This document shows positions 24,738 through 32,444 of a stretch of 42,243 nucleotides of DNA, in pieces. The notes under the pieces are model-generated. The model was given only the letters and a program-made list of their open reading frames with translations. It was not told the DNA's origin and searched no databases. Made by a program: the position numbers and the translations under genes. Each line of letters begins with the position of its first letter. Positions within the stretch are counted from its first letter, which is position 1. Location: contig JAAYKC010000015.1 of assembly GCA_012522645.1 (NCBI GenBank), forward strand, positions 1 through 42,243, written 5' to 3'. The DNA is from Thermoplasmatales archaeon. Its GTDB lineage: Archaea > Thermoplasmatota > Thermoplasmata > Methanomassiliicoccales > Methanomethylophilaceae.

Positions 24738-25967
24738 TCAGAGGATGGTCAGACGTATCAGGGATATGAAGATGGAGGCACTCGCCACGTCCATGGTGGA
24801 CGATGTGACAGGTATGCTCTGGTCGTCCGGGTTCAGGCCGAATCTCACTGCTGCCGATGCAACGTAGTACGACAGCAGATTGATCACGGTGGTCGACAGC
24901 ATGCCGGCTACCAGTACCAGCAGCATCACCTCGTAGAAAGGCATCGTCTGCGGGGCCATGAGGAACGCGGCCACTCCGACATAGGCGAAGGTTATGAGTC
25001 CCAGCACATAGGTGACAGCGAAGTTGTTGTATGCTTCGATGGGGGGATATTTCTTCACGCTCAGGGTACCCATGTGCATCATTGTGCTGAACCTGCACGT
25101 GAGTATGCCGGAAAGAGCGTTGCCTTGGTTGAGGAAGGCAGGCAGCAGGACCAGCAGCACGGGATAGGCCACCAGTTTCGCGGTCTGGGTCTCCACTATC
25201 GTCCCCGCCAGTAATCCTATGAATATGCATATGGTCAGTACAGGGAGGGATTCCACGATGATCCTCTTGGCCTCGTTCCTCTTCTTCCTCTTGTTTTTGC
25301 GCATCAGAATGGCGCCGGTCATGCCGAAAGTAAGAGCCAGGAGTCCTGCCAGACAGATGTAGACGACGGCACCGTCCAAATTCAGGCACATCCACACGGC
25401 CAGGAATATAGTGGGCACGGTTGCGACGTCACCCGCCGCCGCTATGAGCGGCGCCGTTATGTTGTCCACGTCCCAATCCCTCTTGAACCCGATATAGGCT
25501 ATGGCGATGTTTATGATCACGACCATCAGCCCTGCCAGCAGGGACCCCATCATGGAGATGAACATGAACATGAGTATGCCGACCGGGGATTGGCTGGAGA
25601 AGAACGCTGCGCCGATGATCCATCCCACGATCCCTACGATCACCGAGGTGATCATGGTCAGGGACATGGCCCCTTCCACGTTGGATCTCAGGACGGAATT
25701 TTTTTTGAATGAGAAATTGAAGGTACCCAGATGCATCGCGGTGCCGATTCGGCTGCCCATGGCCCCGAAGACGTTGCCCCTCAGACCGTTGGCGGAGTAT
25801 ATCAGGATCATAAGCCCAGGCACGATCATGAGATAATCGCTCATGCCGACCATGATCAATCCCGCGAACAGATCGAACGTGGCGGCGAGCATGATGGCGG
25901 ACAGGCTCAGGGAGAATACGGCACGGTTCCGAACGAAAAACCCGTTGGCAACCTTCTCTGAACCCAT
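24738..25967 (-). CDS. MgtE/SLC41-like divalent cation transporter with two membrane domains
   Basis: A 409-residue polytopic protein with ten or so hydrophobic segments in two homologous halves. Each half carries the MgtE pattern: Pro-x-Leu-x-x-x-x-x-Gly-Leu-Arg-Gly-Asn or Asn-Gln-Gly-Asn-Ala-Leu, then Gly-Thr in the next helix, and later an Asp-rich Ile-Thr-Ala-Pro-Leu-Ile-Ala-Ala-Ala-Gly-Asp or Ile-Pro-Val-Thr-Ser-Ser-Thr-Met-Asp segment at the pore. The N-terminal cytosolic and CBS gating domains of bacterial MgtE are absent. The substrate is probably Mg2+ or another divalent ion. ATG 25967 follows GAGGTG; more distal in-frame starts would lie inside the promoter. Confidence 0.88.
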   Translation of the reverse strand: MGSEKVANGFFVRNRAVFSLSLSAIMLAATFDLFAGLIMVGMSDYLMIVPGLMILIYSANGLRGNVFGAMGSRIGTAMHLGTFNFSFKKNSVLRSNVEGAMSLTMITSVIVGIVGWIIGAAFFSSQSPVGILMFMFISMMGSLLAGLMVVIINIAIAYIGFKRDWDVDNITAPLIAAAGDVATVPTIFLAVWMCLNLDGAVVYICLAGLLALTFGMTGAILMRKNKRKKRNEAKRIIVESLPVLTICIFIGLLAGTIVETQTAKLVAYPVLLVLLPAFLNQGNALSGILTCRFSTMMHMGTLSVKKYPPIEAYNNFAVTYVLGLITFAYVGVAAFLMAPQTMPFYEVMLLVLVAGMLSTTVINLLSYYVASAAVRFGLNPDDQSIPVTSSTMDVASASIFISLIRLTIL

Positions 25968-26017
25968 GAATCTACACCTCAAGACATATTCATATCTGTT
26001 GTGGTGATGAACGCCAA

Positions 26018-26025
26018 CCGATATA
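26018..26025 (-). promoter_or_regulatory. TATA box of the MgtE-like gene
   Basis: On the minus strand TTATATCG gives a predicted start near 25993, and so a leader of about 26 bases that includes the GAGGTG ribosome-binding site. Confidence 0.45.
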
Positions 26026-26105
26026 ACATAACTGTCCTGACACAATCTTCACGGGATAAAGGAGATAATGCGCTCTTGTCCCAGACAGTGTCTTTCAAAC
26101 GAAAC

Positions 26106-26128
26106 GGTTAATATATGCGGATAAATAT
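26106..26128 (+). promoter_or_regulatory. TATA region of the PhoU/TrkA_C pair
   Basis: Two overlapping AT-rich candidates, GTTAATATATG and GATAAATATAG, lie 25-45 bases before ATG 26154. Because the first one includes the upstream in-frame ATG at 26115, that ATG cannot be transcribed from this promoter, and the start at 26154 is favoured. Confidence 0.5.
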
Positions 26129-26153
26129 AGGATTCTCACAAGGTATCACGCGA

Positions 26154-26789
26154 ATGAACGATGATGAGCATTCACATTCCAATCGAATGGAAGCGACGGT
26201 CAGGGAGTTGCTGACCGAGATGAAGGATGCATCCGAGGCCATAGTGGATCTTGCTTATGCCTCTCTGATGTACAACAGCAGGGATATGGCGGATAAGGTC
26301 CACGAGATGGATGACGACATAGATAACATGAAGTTCGAGATACGCACCAAGGTCATCATGGCGGGGAGGTCCAAGGAGGATGCCAGGGATATGACCGGTG
26401 TTCTGCAGGTCGCTTCGGCCGCGGACCGCATATCGGAGGCCGCAGGGGAAATAGTCAAGCTTTTGGACGTCCCTAAGGAGGAAAGGCCCTTCATCAATGA
26501 GATAATCAACGAATCTGATGAGAAGATAATGATGATCCGCATCTCCAGGCGTTCGGACATGGCCGGCAACACGATAGATCAGCTGGCGGTGGAGGCTTCG
26601 ACGGGCACCAAGATAATCGCCATGAAGAATCGCTACGGCTGGATCTACAATCCGGACGGGGATGTGAAGATCAGGGCCGGCGACGATCTGATCGTCAACG
26701 GATCGCAGGACGGCTTCAACAGACTGAAGAAGTTCGCAAGCGGGGATTGCCCGTGGGAGTTCCCGGAAGCGGAATCCGAAGAGGAGTGA
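26154..26789 (+). CDS. PhoU-domain / TrkA_C-domain regulatory protein, first copy
   Basis: A 211-residue protein. Residues ~10-105 form a PhoU-like helical bundle with Ala-Ile-Val-Asp-Leu-Ala-Tyr-Ala-Ser-Leu-Met-Tyr-Asn and Ala-Ala-Asp-Arg-Ile-Ser-Glu-Ala-Ala. Residues ~120-195 form a TrkA_C (RCK_C) domain with Gly-Thr-Lys-Ile-Ile-Ala-Met-Lys-Asn-Arg and Ile-Arg-Ala-Gly-Asp-Asp-Leu-Ile. Such PhoU/TrkA_C proteins often lie beside MgtE-like or potassium transport genes in archaea and probably control them. No Rossmann nucleotide-binding domain is present. It is divergent from the transporter and followed by a second copy. Confidence 0.86.
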   Translation: MNDDEHSHSNRMEATVRELLTEMKDASEAIVDLAYASLMYNSRDMADKVHEMDDDIDNMKFEIRTKVIMAGRSKEDARDMTGVLQVASAADRISEAAGEIVKLLDVPKEERPFINEIINESDEKIMMIRISRRSDMAGNTIDQLAVEASTGTKIIAMKNRYGWIYNPDGDVKIRAGDDLIVNGSQDGFNRLKKFASGDCPWEFPEAESEEE

Positions 26790-26791
26790 TC

Positions 26792-27367
26792 ATGGACAAG
26801 CTCGACTCTATGCTTCTGAAGCTCAAGGACACATCCGAGTTCATGGTGGATCTGGCTTATTCTTCTTTGCTGTATAACAACCGGGACATAGCCGAGGAGG
26901 TCATAAACCTGGAAGTCCAGATGGACAAGCTGGGCGACGAGATCCAGAAGACCCTTCTGGAGATGGCCAAGGAGAATCCTGAAAGCGTTACAAAGGCATT
27001 CGTGGTCTTAAGGCTGCAGATCGCAATAGAGGACATAGCCAATGCGGCCGCATCCATAGCCGATGTGGTGCTGCGCGGCTACGCCGACAGTCCCGTGATC
27101 CAGATGAGCATCAAGGAATCCGAGTGGACCATAGAGAGGGCCACGGTATCGGATGACTCCGTCCTGAGGGATAAGACTCTTGGGGAGATGAGGCTGTGGA
27201 GCCATTGCGGGATGTTCGTGATGGCCATAAAACGCGGTGCCCAGTACATATTCAGGCCGGACAGATGGACAACGCTCAGGGAAGGGGATGTGCTCATCGC
27301 AATCGGCCCCGAGGAGAGCGCAGATCACTTCATGGCACTGTCGGACGGCAGCAAGAAAGAATTCTGA
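26792..27367 (+). CDS. PhoU-domain / TrkA_C-domain regulatory protein, second copy
   Basis: A 191-residue relative of the preceding protein with the same order: PhoU-like bundle at ~1-100 (Phe-Met-Val-Asp-Leu-Ala-Tyr-Ser-Ser-Leu-Leu-Tyr-Asn) and TrkA_C domain at ~110-185 (Met-Ala-Ile-Lys-Arg-Gly and Leu-Arg-Glu-Gly-Asp-Val-Leu-Ile-Ala-Ile-Gly). The two are clearly paralogues but diverged, so a heterodimer is plausible. ATG 26792 lies two bases after the first copy's stop and follows GAGGAG. A T-run at 27393-27397 may end the transcript. Confidence 0.86.
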   Translation: MDKLDSMLLKLKDTSEFMVDLAYSSLLYNNRDIAEEVINLEVQMDKLGDEIQKTLLEMAKENPESVTKAFVVLRLQIAIEDIANAAASIADVVLRGYADSPVIQMSIKESEWTIERATVSDDSVLRDKTLGEMRLWSHCGMFVMAIKRGAQYIFRPDRWTTLREGDVLIAIGPEESADHFMALSDGSKKEF

Positions 27368-27419
27368 GATCCGCCGCAGATGCGCAGACCGCTTTTTAGA
27401 ATGTAATAACAAGGGTCTG

Positions 27420-27425
27420 AAAAAA
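27420..27425 (-). terminator. Oligo-T terminator of tRNA-Gln
   Basis: Six consecutive T residues on the minus strand lie 20 bases after the CCA end of the tRNA gene, a usual archaeal termination signal. No hairpin precedes it. Confidence 0.45.
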
Positions 27426-27444
27426 GAGTCGGCCAGAGGGGGAG

Positions 27445-27520
27445 TGGTAGCCTCGCGCAGATTCGAACTGCGGTCGCAGGATCCAGAGTCCCACATGATT
27501 GACCACTACACTACGAGGCT
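27445..27520 (-). tRNA. tRNA-Gln (anticodon CUG), CCA encoded
   Basis: On the minus strand the gene begins with AGCCTCG, which pairs with CGAGGCT near the 3' end; the discriminator A and an encoded CCA follow. The T-arm contains GTTCGAATC. The anticodon stem-loop has loop CTCTGGA, giving anticodon CTG, which reads CAG. No intron is seen. A TATA box TTAATATT lies at 27548-27555, about 30 bases upstream. Confidence 0.93.
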
Positions 27521-27547
27521 ATGGAGCCCGCCTAACACACCGCGGCT

Positions 27548-27555
27548 TTAATATT
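27548..27555 (-). promoter_or_regulatory. TATA box of tRNA-Gln
   Basis: The palindromic TTAATATT sits about 30 bases before the first base of the tRNA, within an AT-rich patch, which matches an archaeal promoter starting close to the mature 5' end. Confidence 0.55.
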
Positions 27556-27582
27556 TTTCGTTGGAGTCAGCAGGCAGAACGC

Positions 27583-28209
27583 TTATTTGAGGGCCTCGGA
27601 GATCTGAGTGTATATGTACTCTATGTCACCGACACCCTTGACCGTGGCGAGCCTTCCCCTTTCCCGATAGTATTCTATGAGCGGGTATGTGTTCTCACGG
27701 TAGACTTCCAGCCTGTTGCGCACGGTCTTCTCGGTGTCGTCATCCCTCTGGTACAGCTGGCATCCGCATTTGTCGCATATGCCGACGACCTTCGGCTGTT
27801 TGTTCGCAAGATGATAGACGGAATTGCATTCGGGGCAGGAGCGTCTGTTCGTGAGCCTTTTGACGAGCTCCTCGTCCTCCACATCGATGTTTATCGCGAC
27901 ATCCACGTCCACCTCCTTTCCGAGGGCGTCCGCCTGCTCCACGGTCCTGGGGAATCCGTCCAGCAGGAAGGCTCCTCCAAGATCGTGGATCTTCTCCTTC
28001 ATCATGCCGATGATCACGTCATTTGGAACGAGAGCTCCGGCGTCCATGTATTTCTTAGCCTCTTTTCCCAGAGGGGTGTCTTTCCTGACGGCCTCTCTGA
28101 GCATATCTCCGGTGGAGAGTCTCACGAGCCCGAGCCTGTCCCCGAGAAGCTCAGCCTGTGTTCCTTTACCGCATCCCGGAGGGCCCAGGAGGATGATCTT
28201 TGTCTTCAT
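27583..28209 (-). CDS. adk: Adenylate kinase, bacterial type with zinc LID
   Basis: A 208-residue kinase that interconverts ATP+AMP and 2 ADP. The P-loop Gly-Pro-Pro-Gly-Cys-Gly-Lys-Gly-Thr is at residues 8-16, Leu-Asp-Gly-Phe-Pro-Arg-Thr near residue 83, and the long LID holds a four-Cys zinc site (Cys-Pro-Glu-Cys and Cys-Asp-Lys-Cys). This is the long-LID Adk of bacteria and some archaea, not the short AdkA usually found beside secY, which is missing from that operon here. Transcription is probably leaderless from the TATA box at 28231-28239. Confidence 0.95.
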   Translation of the reverse strand: MKTKIILLGPPGCGKGTQAELLGDRLGLVRLSTGDMLREAVRKDTPLGKEAKKYMDAGALVPNDVIIGMMKEKIHDLGGAFLLDGFPRTVEQADALGKEVDVDVAINIDVEDEELVKRLTNRRSCPECNSVYHLANKQPKVVGICDKCGCQLYQRDDDTEKTVRNRLEVYRENTYPLIEYYRERGRLATVKGVGDIEYIYTQISEALK

Positions 28210-28230
28210 GTTTATCTGGAAGATGCAGAT

Positions 28231-28239
28231 GATTTAAAT
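28231..28239 (-). promoter_or_regulatory. TATA box of adk
   Basis: The AT-rich ATTTAAATC core on the minus strand is centred about 26 bases before the adk ATG, which implies a leaderless mRNA. No Shine-Dalgarno sequence precedes that ATG. Confidence 0.5.
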
Positions 28240-28314
28240 TATCTTCGAACATCTTTGTATGTTGCTACACATATTTTATTAACGATGTTCCCTATGGAAT
28301 ATGAGGTGTGCCTA

Positions 28315-29760
28315 GTGGACAGCGCAATATGTAAGAGCATCGAGAAGATCGTAGGCAAGGACGGGTACTCTACCAGAACAGCCGATCGGTATACATACGG
28401 ATTCGACGCATCGATCTACCACAAGACTCCGGATATGGTGGTCCAGCCCAGGACCACGGAACAGGTCTCGGAGATACTCAAGATAGCCAATGCTGCTAAG
28501 ATACCTGTCGTCCCCAGAGGGGCCGGGACAGGTCTCTGCGGCTCTGCGGTGCCCATAAAGGGCGGAATAGTCATGGATATGTGCCGCATGAACAAGATCC
28601 TCAACATCAGCGTGGAGGATCTGTGGGTTGAAGTGGAGGCGGGATGCATATACGATGATCTCAACAGAGAATTATCCAAGCACGGTTTCTTCTTCCCGAC
28701 GACCCCCGGCTCAGCCGAGGCCTGCCTGATCGGCGGCATGGTGGCCAACAACGCCTCCGGGATGAGGGCGGTCAAGTACGGAGCCACCAGGGACTACGTC
28801 CTCGGTGCGACAATCGTCAAGGCCGACGGGGAGATAGTGCACGCAGGCACCAAGACGATCAAGGACTCCTCAGGATATCAGCTCGCCCGCCTGATGTGCG
28901 GCAGCGAGGGCACCCTGGCAGTCATAACCGAGGTCACACTGAAGCTGGCCATGAAGCCCAAGACGTCTGCTTACATACTCGCGGCCTTCGACAACGTTAA
29001 GGATGCGGGCCGTTGCGTCTCGGCACTGATAGCCAAGCCGTTGATACCTGCATCCTGTGAGCTCATGGACAGTGTCTCCATAATGGCGGTCAACAAGGCC
29101 AGGGGCAATCCCCTGCCGGACTGCAGTGCCGTCTGCATAATAGAGGTGGACGGGGACCCGGAGCCTGTGGAGAGGGACATGAAGCTCGCGGAGGAGATCG
29201 CCAGGAGCGTAGGCGCCACAAGCGTCACCTCCACAAAGGACAAGAAGCTCATAGCCAGCTGGACTGCGGCCAGGAAGGCCGTGATGACGTCCCTGTCCGC
29301 TCTCAAGCCCGGGTATTCATCTGTATCGCTGGCCGATGATATGGCAGTGCCGGTATCGAAGATACCTGATGCGGTCACCGCATATCAGGAGATTGCGAAG
29401 AAGTACAACGTCACAGTGGCAACCTACGGCCATGCCGCGGACGGGAACCTTCATACGAAGATGCTCCTGGACCCGACCAGCAAGGATGACTGGGACAGAG
29501 GCGTTGCCGCCGTGCATGAGATATTCGATGCCACCATAGCCCTTGACGGTACAGTCACCGGTGAGCACGGAGTTGGCATCTCTAAGGCCCCTGATTTCAT
29601 GAAGGAGAGGTCCTCGGCGATAAAGACCATGAGGGAGATCAAGAAGGCGATGGATCCCAATAACATCCTGAACCCCGGCAAGATCGATCAGTGGGAAGGC
29701 TCCATCCTGACCAATCTCAGATACCCCTGTAAGGAGTATATGGGATCACAGCAGGATTGA
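28315..29760 (+). CDS. glcD: FAD-linked oxidase, GlcD / D-lactate dehydrogenase type
   Basis: A 481-residue flavoprotein with the two-domain FAD_binding_4 plus FAD-oxidase C structure. The FAD-binding loop Pro-Arg-Gly-Ala-Gly-Thr-Gly-Leu-Cys-Gly is at residues ~67-76; the C-terminal half has Gly-His-Ala-Ala-Asp-Gly-Asn-Leu-His and Gly-Glu-His-Gly-Val-Gly-Ile. These enzymes oxidise 2-hydroxyacids such as glycolate or lactate and pass electrons to FeS partners. No adjacent FeS partner gene is present. I chose GTG 28315 because GAGGTG at 28303-28308 is well placed; ATG 28285 and 28294 lie close to or inside the AT-rich promoter. Confidence 0.9.
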   Translation: MDSAICKSIEKIVGKDGYSTRTADRYTYGFDASIYHKTPDMVVQPRTTEQVSEILKIANAAKIPVVPRGAGTGLCGSAVPIKGGIVMDMCRMNKILNISVEDLWVEVEAGCIYDDLNRELSKHGFFFPTTPGSAEACLIGGMVANNASGMRAVKYGATRDYVLGATIVKADGEIVHAGTKTIKDSSGYQLARLMCGSEGTLAVITEVTLKLAMKPKTSAYILAAFDNVKDAGRCVSALIAKPLIPASCELMDSVSIMAVNKARGNPLPDCSAVCIIEVDGDPEPVERDMKLAEEIARSVGATSVTSTKDKKLIASWTAARKAVMTSLSALKPGYSSVSLADDMAVPVSKIPDAVTAYQEIAKKYNVTVATYGHAADGNLHTKMLLDPTSKDDWDRGVAAVHEIFDATIALDGTVTGEHGVGISKAPDFMKERSSAIKTMREIKKAMDPNNILNPGKIDQWEGSILTNLRYPCKEYMGSQQD

Positions 29761-30387
29761 GAGTGCCAGCACTGCGATGCTCCACACCATCATGACGGCG
29801 TAGACGACTTTGTTCCATCTGATGACCTTCGATCCGTCCAAAGGAGGTATCGGAAGCAGGTTGAACAGAGCCAGGAATGCGTTGAAGTACGCCATCATGT
29901 AGACTACCAGGTAAAGGATACCGCCTGTGAACGGCATGAACAGGAGCGCACCGGTGGACAGCAGCAGGTTGACCAGGGGGCCGGCCATGCTGATTCTGCC
30001 GTTCATATCCTGGGTTATCCTGCCGTTGATGTACACTGCCCCCGGTGCGGCGAAGAGGATTCCGAACAGGGACATCACAAGGGCGAGCATGAGCCCGCGG
30101 GGATGCACTCTGAACTCGGCCCATGCACCGTACTTCTGTGCCACGAACTTATGGGCAAGCTCGTGGAGCATGAAACTGAATATGATCAGGACGGCGGAGA
30201 TGGCGAGGAACAACAGGAACAGCTCATATCCTATCTTATACAATCCACTGAGTCCGCCGCTGAGCGCTATAGCCATGGCAACCGAGAGAAGGATCACGGC
30301 AAGGATGATGTCCTTGATCTCCACCCGGCTGAATACGGGTTTCTTGAACCCCGGATTCACGGGTATAGGGTCATTGAATCGGTGCAT
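29746..30387 (-). CDS. Site-2-protease-like membrane zinc metalloprotease (M50 family)
   Basis: A 213-residue membrane protein with about five hydrophobic segments. The zinc-binding His-Glu-Leu-Ala-His is at residues 75-79 inside a helix, and the second M50 motif Asn-Leu-Leu-Pro-Ile-Pro-Pro-Leu-Asp-Gly lies at about 176-185. Such intramembrane proteases cut membrane-bound regulators or process other membrane proteins; the substrate is unknown. It converges with the GlcD-type gene, overlapping it by 15 bases. No PDZ or CBS domain is seen. Confidence 0.9.
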   Translation of the reverse strand: MHRFNDPIPVNPGFKKPVFSRVEIKDIILAVILLSVAMAIALSGGLSGLYKIGYELFLLFLAISAVLIIFSFMLHELAHKFVAQKYGAWAEFRVHPRGLMLALVMSLFGILFAAPGAVYINGRITQDMNGRISMAGPLVNLLLSTGALLFMPFTGGILYLVVYMMAYFNAFLALFNLLPIPPLDGSKVIRWNKVVYAVMMVWSIAVLALSILL

Positions 30388-30467
30388 ATGCGGCTTTGAT
30401 AGCAGACATCACTTAAAAAGTAGGCGATGTGCGAAAACAGGTATATTGTCGGAGGCGATGTAGCAGC

Positions 30468-32375
30468 ATGACCAGGGTGAACGCGGCTCACGGGAAGACC
30501 CATTTCGGGTGGTGCGACAGCTGCGGCACTCTTGTGCTTGGTAATGGATGCGGCTGCGGTTCCCCTGTGAGATCCTTTGAGGTCAACAGCCCGGGGGACA
30601 TGAGACCGTGCATGGGGGACGGAGTGAGTACGGTACTCTCCCTTTTTGAGAGGGAGTTCGGCAGCTCGGTCCCGCTGAGGGGGAAATCGATATTCCTGAA
30701 CAAGGTGCCGGGAGAGGACAGGGCTGATGAGATCATAGCTCACGGTGCAGTACTGGCACTTATGAGATACGACCTTTCCGCAAAACGTTTTGAATTGGAT
30801 CTCAGACAGCCCGGTGCCGAGCTTCTTGCTGATTCGGCGACTAAGAACGTCATAACATTCTCGGGGATGTCGGGACACCTCAAGGGGAAGAGCATACCCG
30901 GCGCCAACATCAGCAGCATCTCCGGCGAGTTCGGCACAGGCGCCCCGCTGATACTGAAAAGAGGCGGGAAGGTGGGAGCGGGGGCGGCACTCGTTCCTTC
31001 AGGAGATATAGGCTCATCAGAGAAAGCCGTGAAGATCAGGAGCATAGATTCTCCGTCTGATATGCCGATATCCCCGGATTCGGACAGGAAGCGGTTCGTG
31101 GAGGCGAACAGGCAGCACCTCCTAGATCTGGAATCCGTCGCGATAAACAGGATCAGATCATATGTGAAGAAGAGGAAGCTCCCCGTCACAGTGTCCTTCT
31201 CAGGAGGCAAGGACTCCCTTGCCGCTTACGGGGTGGCCTCCAGAGCCGTCAGGGATCTTGAATTGATATTCGTAGATACGGGAATAGAATTCCCGGAGAC
31301 GGTAAGATATGTTGATGATTTTGCTGAGAAGAACAATCTGGCTCTTCACAAAGCCGCGGCAGGGGATGCATTCTTCAGGAATGTTGATGCATTCGGACCG
31401 CCGGCCAAGGATTTCAGATGGTGCTGCAAGACCTGCAAGCTCGGCCCGATAACCGATCTGATAAGCAACGACTTCCCTAAGGGGACGATAACCGTAGAGG
31501 GCAACAGGATGCTGGAATCCTTCTCCCGGGGGGATACGAAATTCGTATCCACGAACCCTTTCGTTCCGAATCAAGTGAGTCTGAATCCCGTCAGGGAATG
31601 GAACGCTTCAGAGATATGGGGATACATATGGCTTAGGAAGCTGGAGTACAACCCGCTTTATGAGAGGGATTTCGAGAGGATAGGATGCTATCTCTGCGCC
31701 TCCTGCCTCGGCAGTGAATGGGAGAACGTCAAGAATGTCCATGAGGACCTCTATGATGAATGGAACGATTACCTGAGGGGATATGCTGCGAGGAAGGGAC
31801 TGCCTCAGGAGTATGCGGACATGGGCTTCTGGAGGTGGAAGGTCCTGCCCCCCAAGATGGTGCGGCTGGCGGAGGATATGGATCTCCGTACGGAGCCGGA
31901 GAGGAGCGGAGAACCGGTCATGAGGATGCTGAAAGGAGCATCATCGTGCGCCGCAGGCGGTTTCTCCGTGGAAGCTGTGGCCAATATACCCAGATCACGG
32001 GATTTCTCATCGGTGGCGGAGGCACTGAGGTCGATAGGCGAGGTCAGATACTCCGACGAGTTCGAAATAGCCCTGGTCAAAACGCGGGATGCGACGGCCA
32101 AGCTCTTCGGAGGAGGTCAGATATCCGTGGTATCGGACTCGCTGAAGGGTGCGGAGAGGATGTTCGAGAGGGCGGCGAAGGCCCTGCTGAGGGCTCAGAT
32201 GTGCACATCATGCGGCATTTGCGCGGAGAAGTGCCCCCGCAATGCGATAACCATCAGGGGCGGGCTCAAGATAGATCCGGGAAGATGTGATTCGTGCGGC
32301 ATATGCGAGAGGTCCTGCATGGTCGTTCATTATTATGATAAGATGATGAGCATCGAGAAGAACGCACGCATCTGA
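30468..32375 (+). CDS. PAPS-reductase-like protein fused to N-terminal zinc ribbon, PUA-like domain and C-terminal two-cluster ferredoxin
   Basis: A 635-residue multidomain protein. Residues 16-30 hold a Cys-rich zinc-ribbon-like patch (Cys-Asp-Ser-Cys and Cys-Gly-Cys). A PUA-like domain is suggested at ~110-205. The adenosine nucleotide alpha-hydrolase motif Ser-Gly-Gly-Lys-Asp-Ser is at 245-250, with Cys-Cys-Lys-Thr-Cys near 325 and Cys-Tyr-Leu-Cys-Ala-Ser-Cys near 410. Two ferredoxin-type Cys-x-x-Cys-x-x-Cys-x-x-x-Cys motifs start at residue 579. Similar CysH/ferredoxin fusions occur in methanogens. The PUA-like and sulfur-chemistry parts suggest sulfur transfer to RNA, or sulfate/sulfite metabolism; this is inference. 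ATG 30468 follows GGAGG. Confidence 0.88.
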   Translation: MTRVNAAHGKTHFGWCDSCGTLVLGNGCGCGSPVRSFEVNSPGDMRPCMGDGVSTVLSLFEREFGSSVPLRGKSIFLNKVPGEDRADEIIAHGAVLALMRYDLSAKRFELDLRQPGAELLADSATKNVITFSGMSGHLKGKSIPGANISSISGEFGTGAPLILKRGGKVGAGAALVPSGDIGSSEKAVKIRSIDSPSDMPISPDSDRKRFVEANRQHLLDLESVAINRIRSYVKKRKLPVTVSFSGGKDSLAAYGVASRAVRDLELIFVDTGIEFPETVRYVDDFAEKNNLALHKAAAGDAFFRNVDAFGPPAKDFRWCCKTCKLGPITDLISNDFPKGTITVEGNRMLESFSRGDTKFVSTNPFVPNQVSLNPVREWNASEIWGYIWLRKLEYNPLYERDFERIGCYLCASCLGSEWENVKNVHEDLYDEWNDYLRGYAARKGLPQEYADMGFWRWKVLPPKMVRLAEDMDLRTEPERSGEPVMRMLKGASSCAAGGFSVEAVANIPRSRDFSSVAEALRSIGEVRYSDEFEIALVKTRDATAKLFGGGQISVVSDSLKGAERMFERAAKALLRAQMCTSCGICAEKCPRNAITIRGGLKIDPGRCDSCGICERSCMVVHYYDKMMSIEKNARI

Positions 32376-32413
32376 TGTTCCGGGTCCCGCATAACCTATC
32401 CTGTATCGGGAGG

Positions 32414-32421
32414 ATTATATA
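32414..32421 (+). promoter_or_regulatory. TATA box of the seven-helix membrane protein gene
   Basis: TTATATAC lies 24-31 bases before ATG 32445, consistent with a leaderless transcript. No Shine-Dalgarno sequence precedes the ATG. Confidence 0.55.
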
Positions 32422-32444
32422 CAGTACGGTTAATCGGAAATCTC

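Noticed and set aside
27368..27444. Possible small gene between the second PhoU/TrkA_C gene and tRNA-Gln
   Set aside because: The 77 bases hold only two short T-runs, one for each converging transcript; no start codon with a ribosome-binding site is present.
27499..28314. Extension of the GlcD-type protein to an upstream start inside the adk region
   Set aside because: The extra residues overlap tRNA-Gln and the antisense of adk, and the GlcD family starts near GTG 28315, which has a good ribosome-binding site.
32100..32375. Separate ferredoxin gene at the end of the PAPS-reductase-like protein
   Set aside because: The ferredoxin motifs are in the same uninterrupted frame as the upstream domains, and no start codon with a ribosome-binding site precedes them, so it is a fusion.
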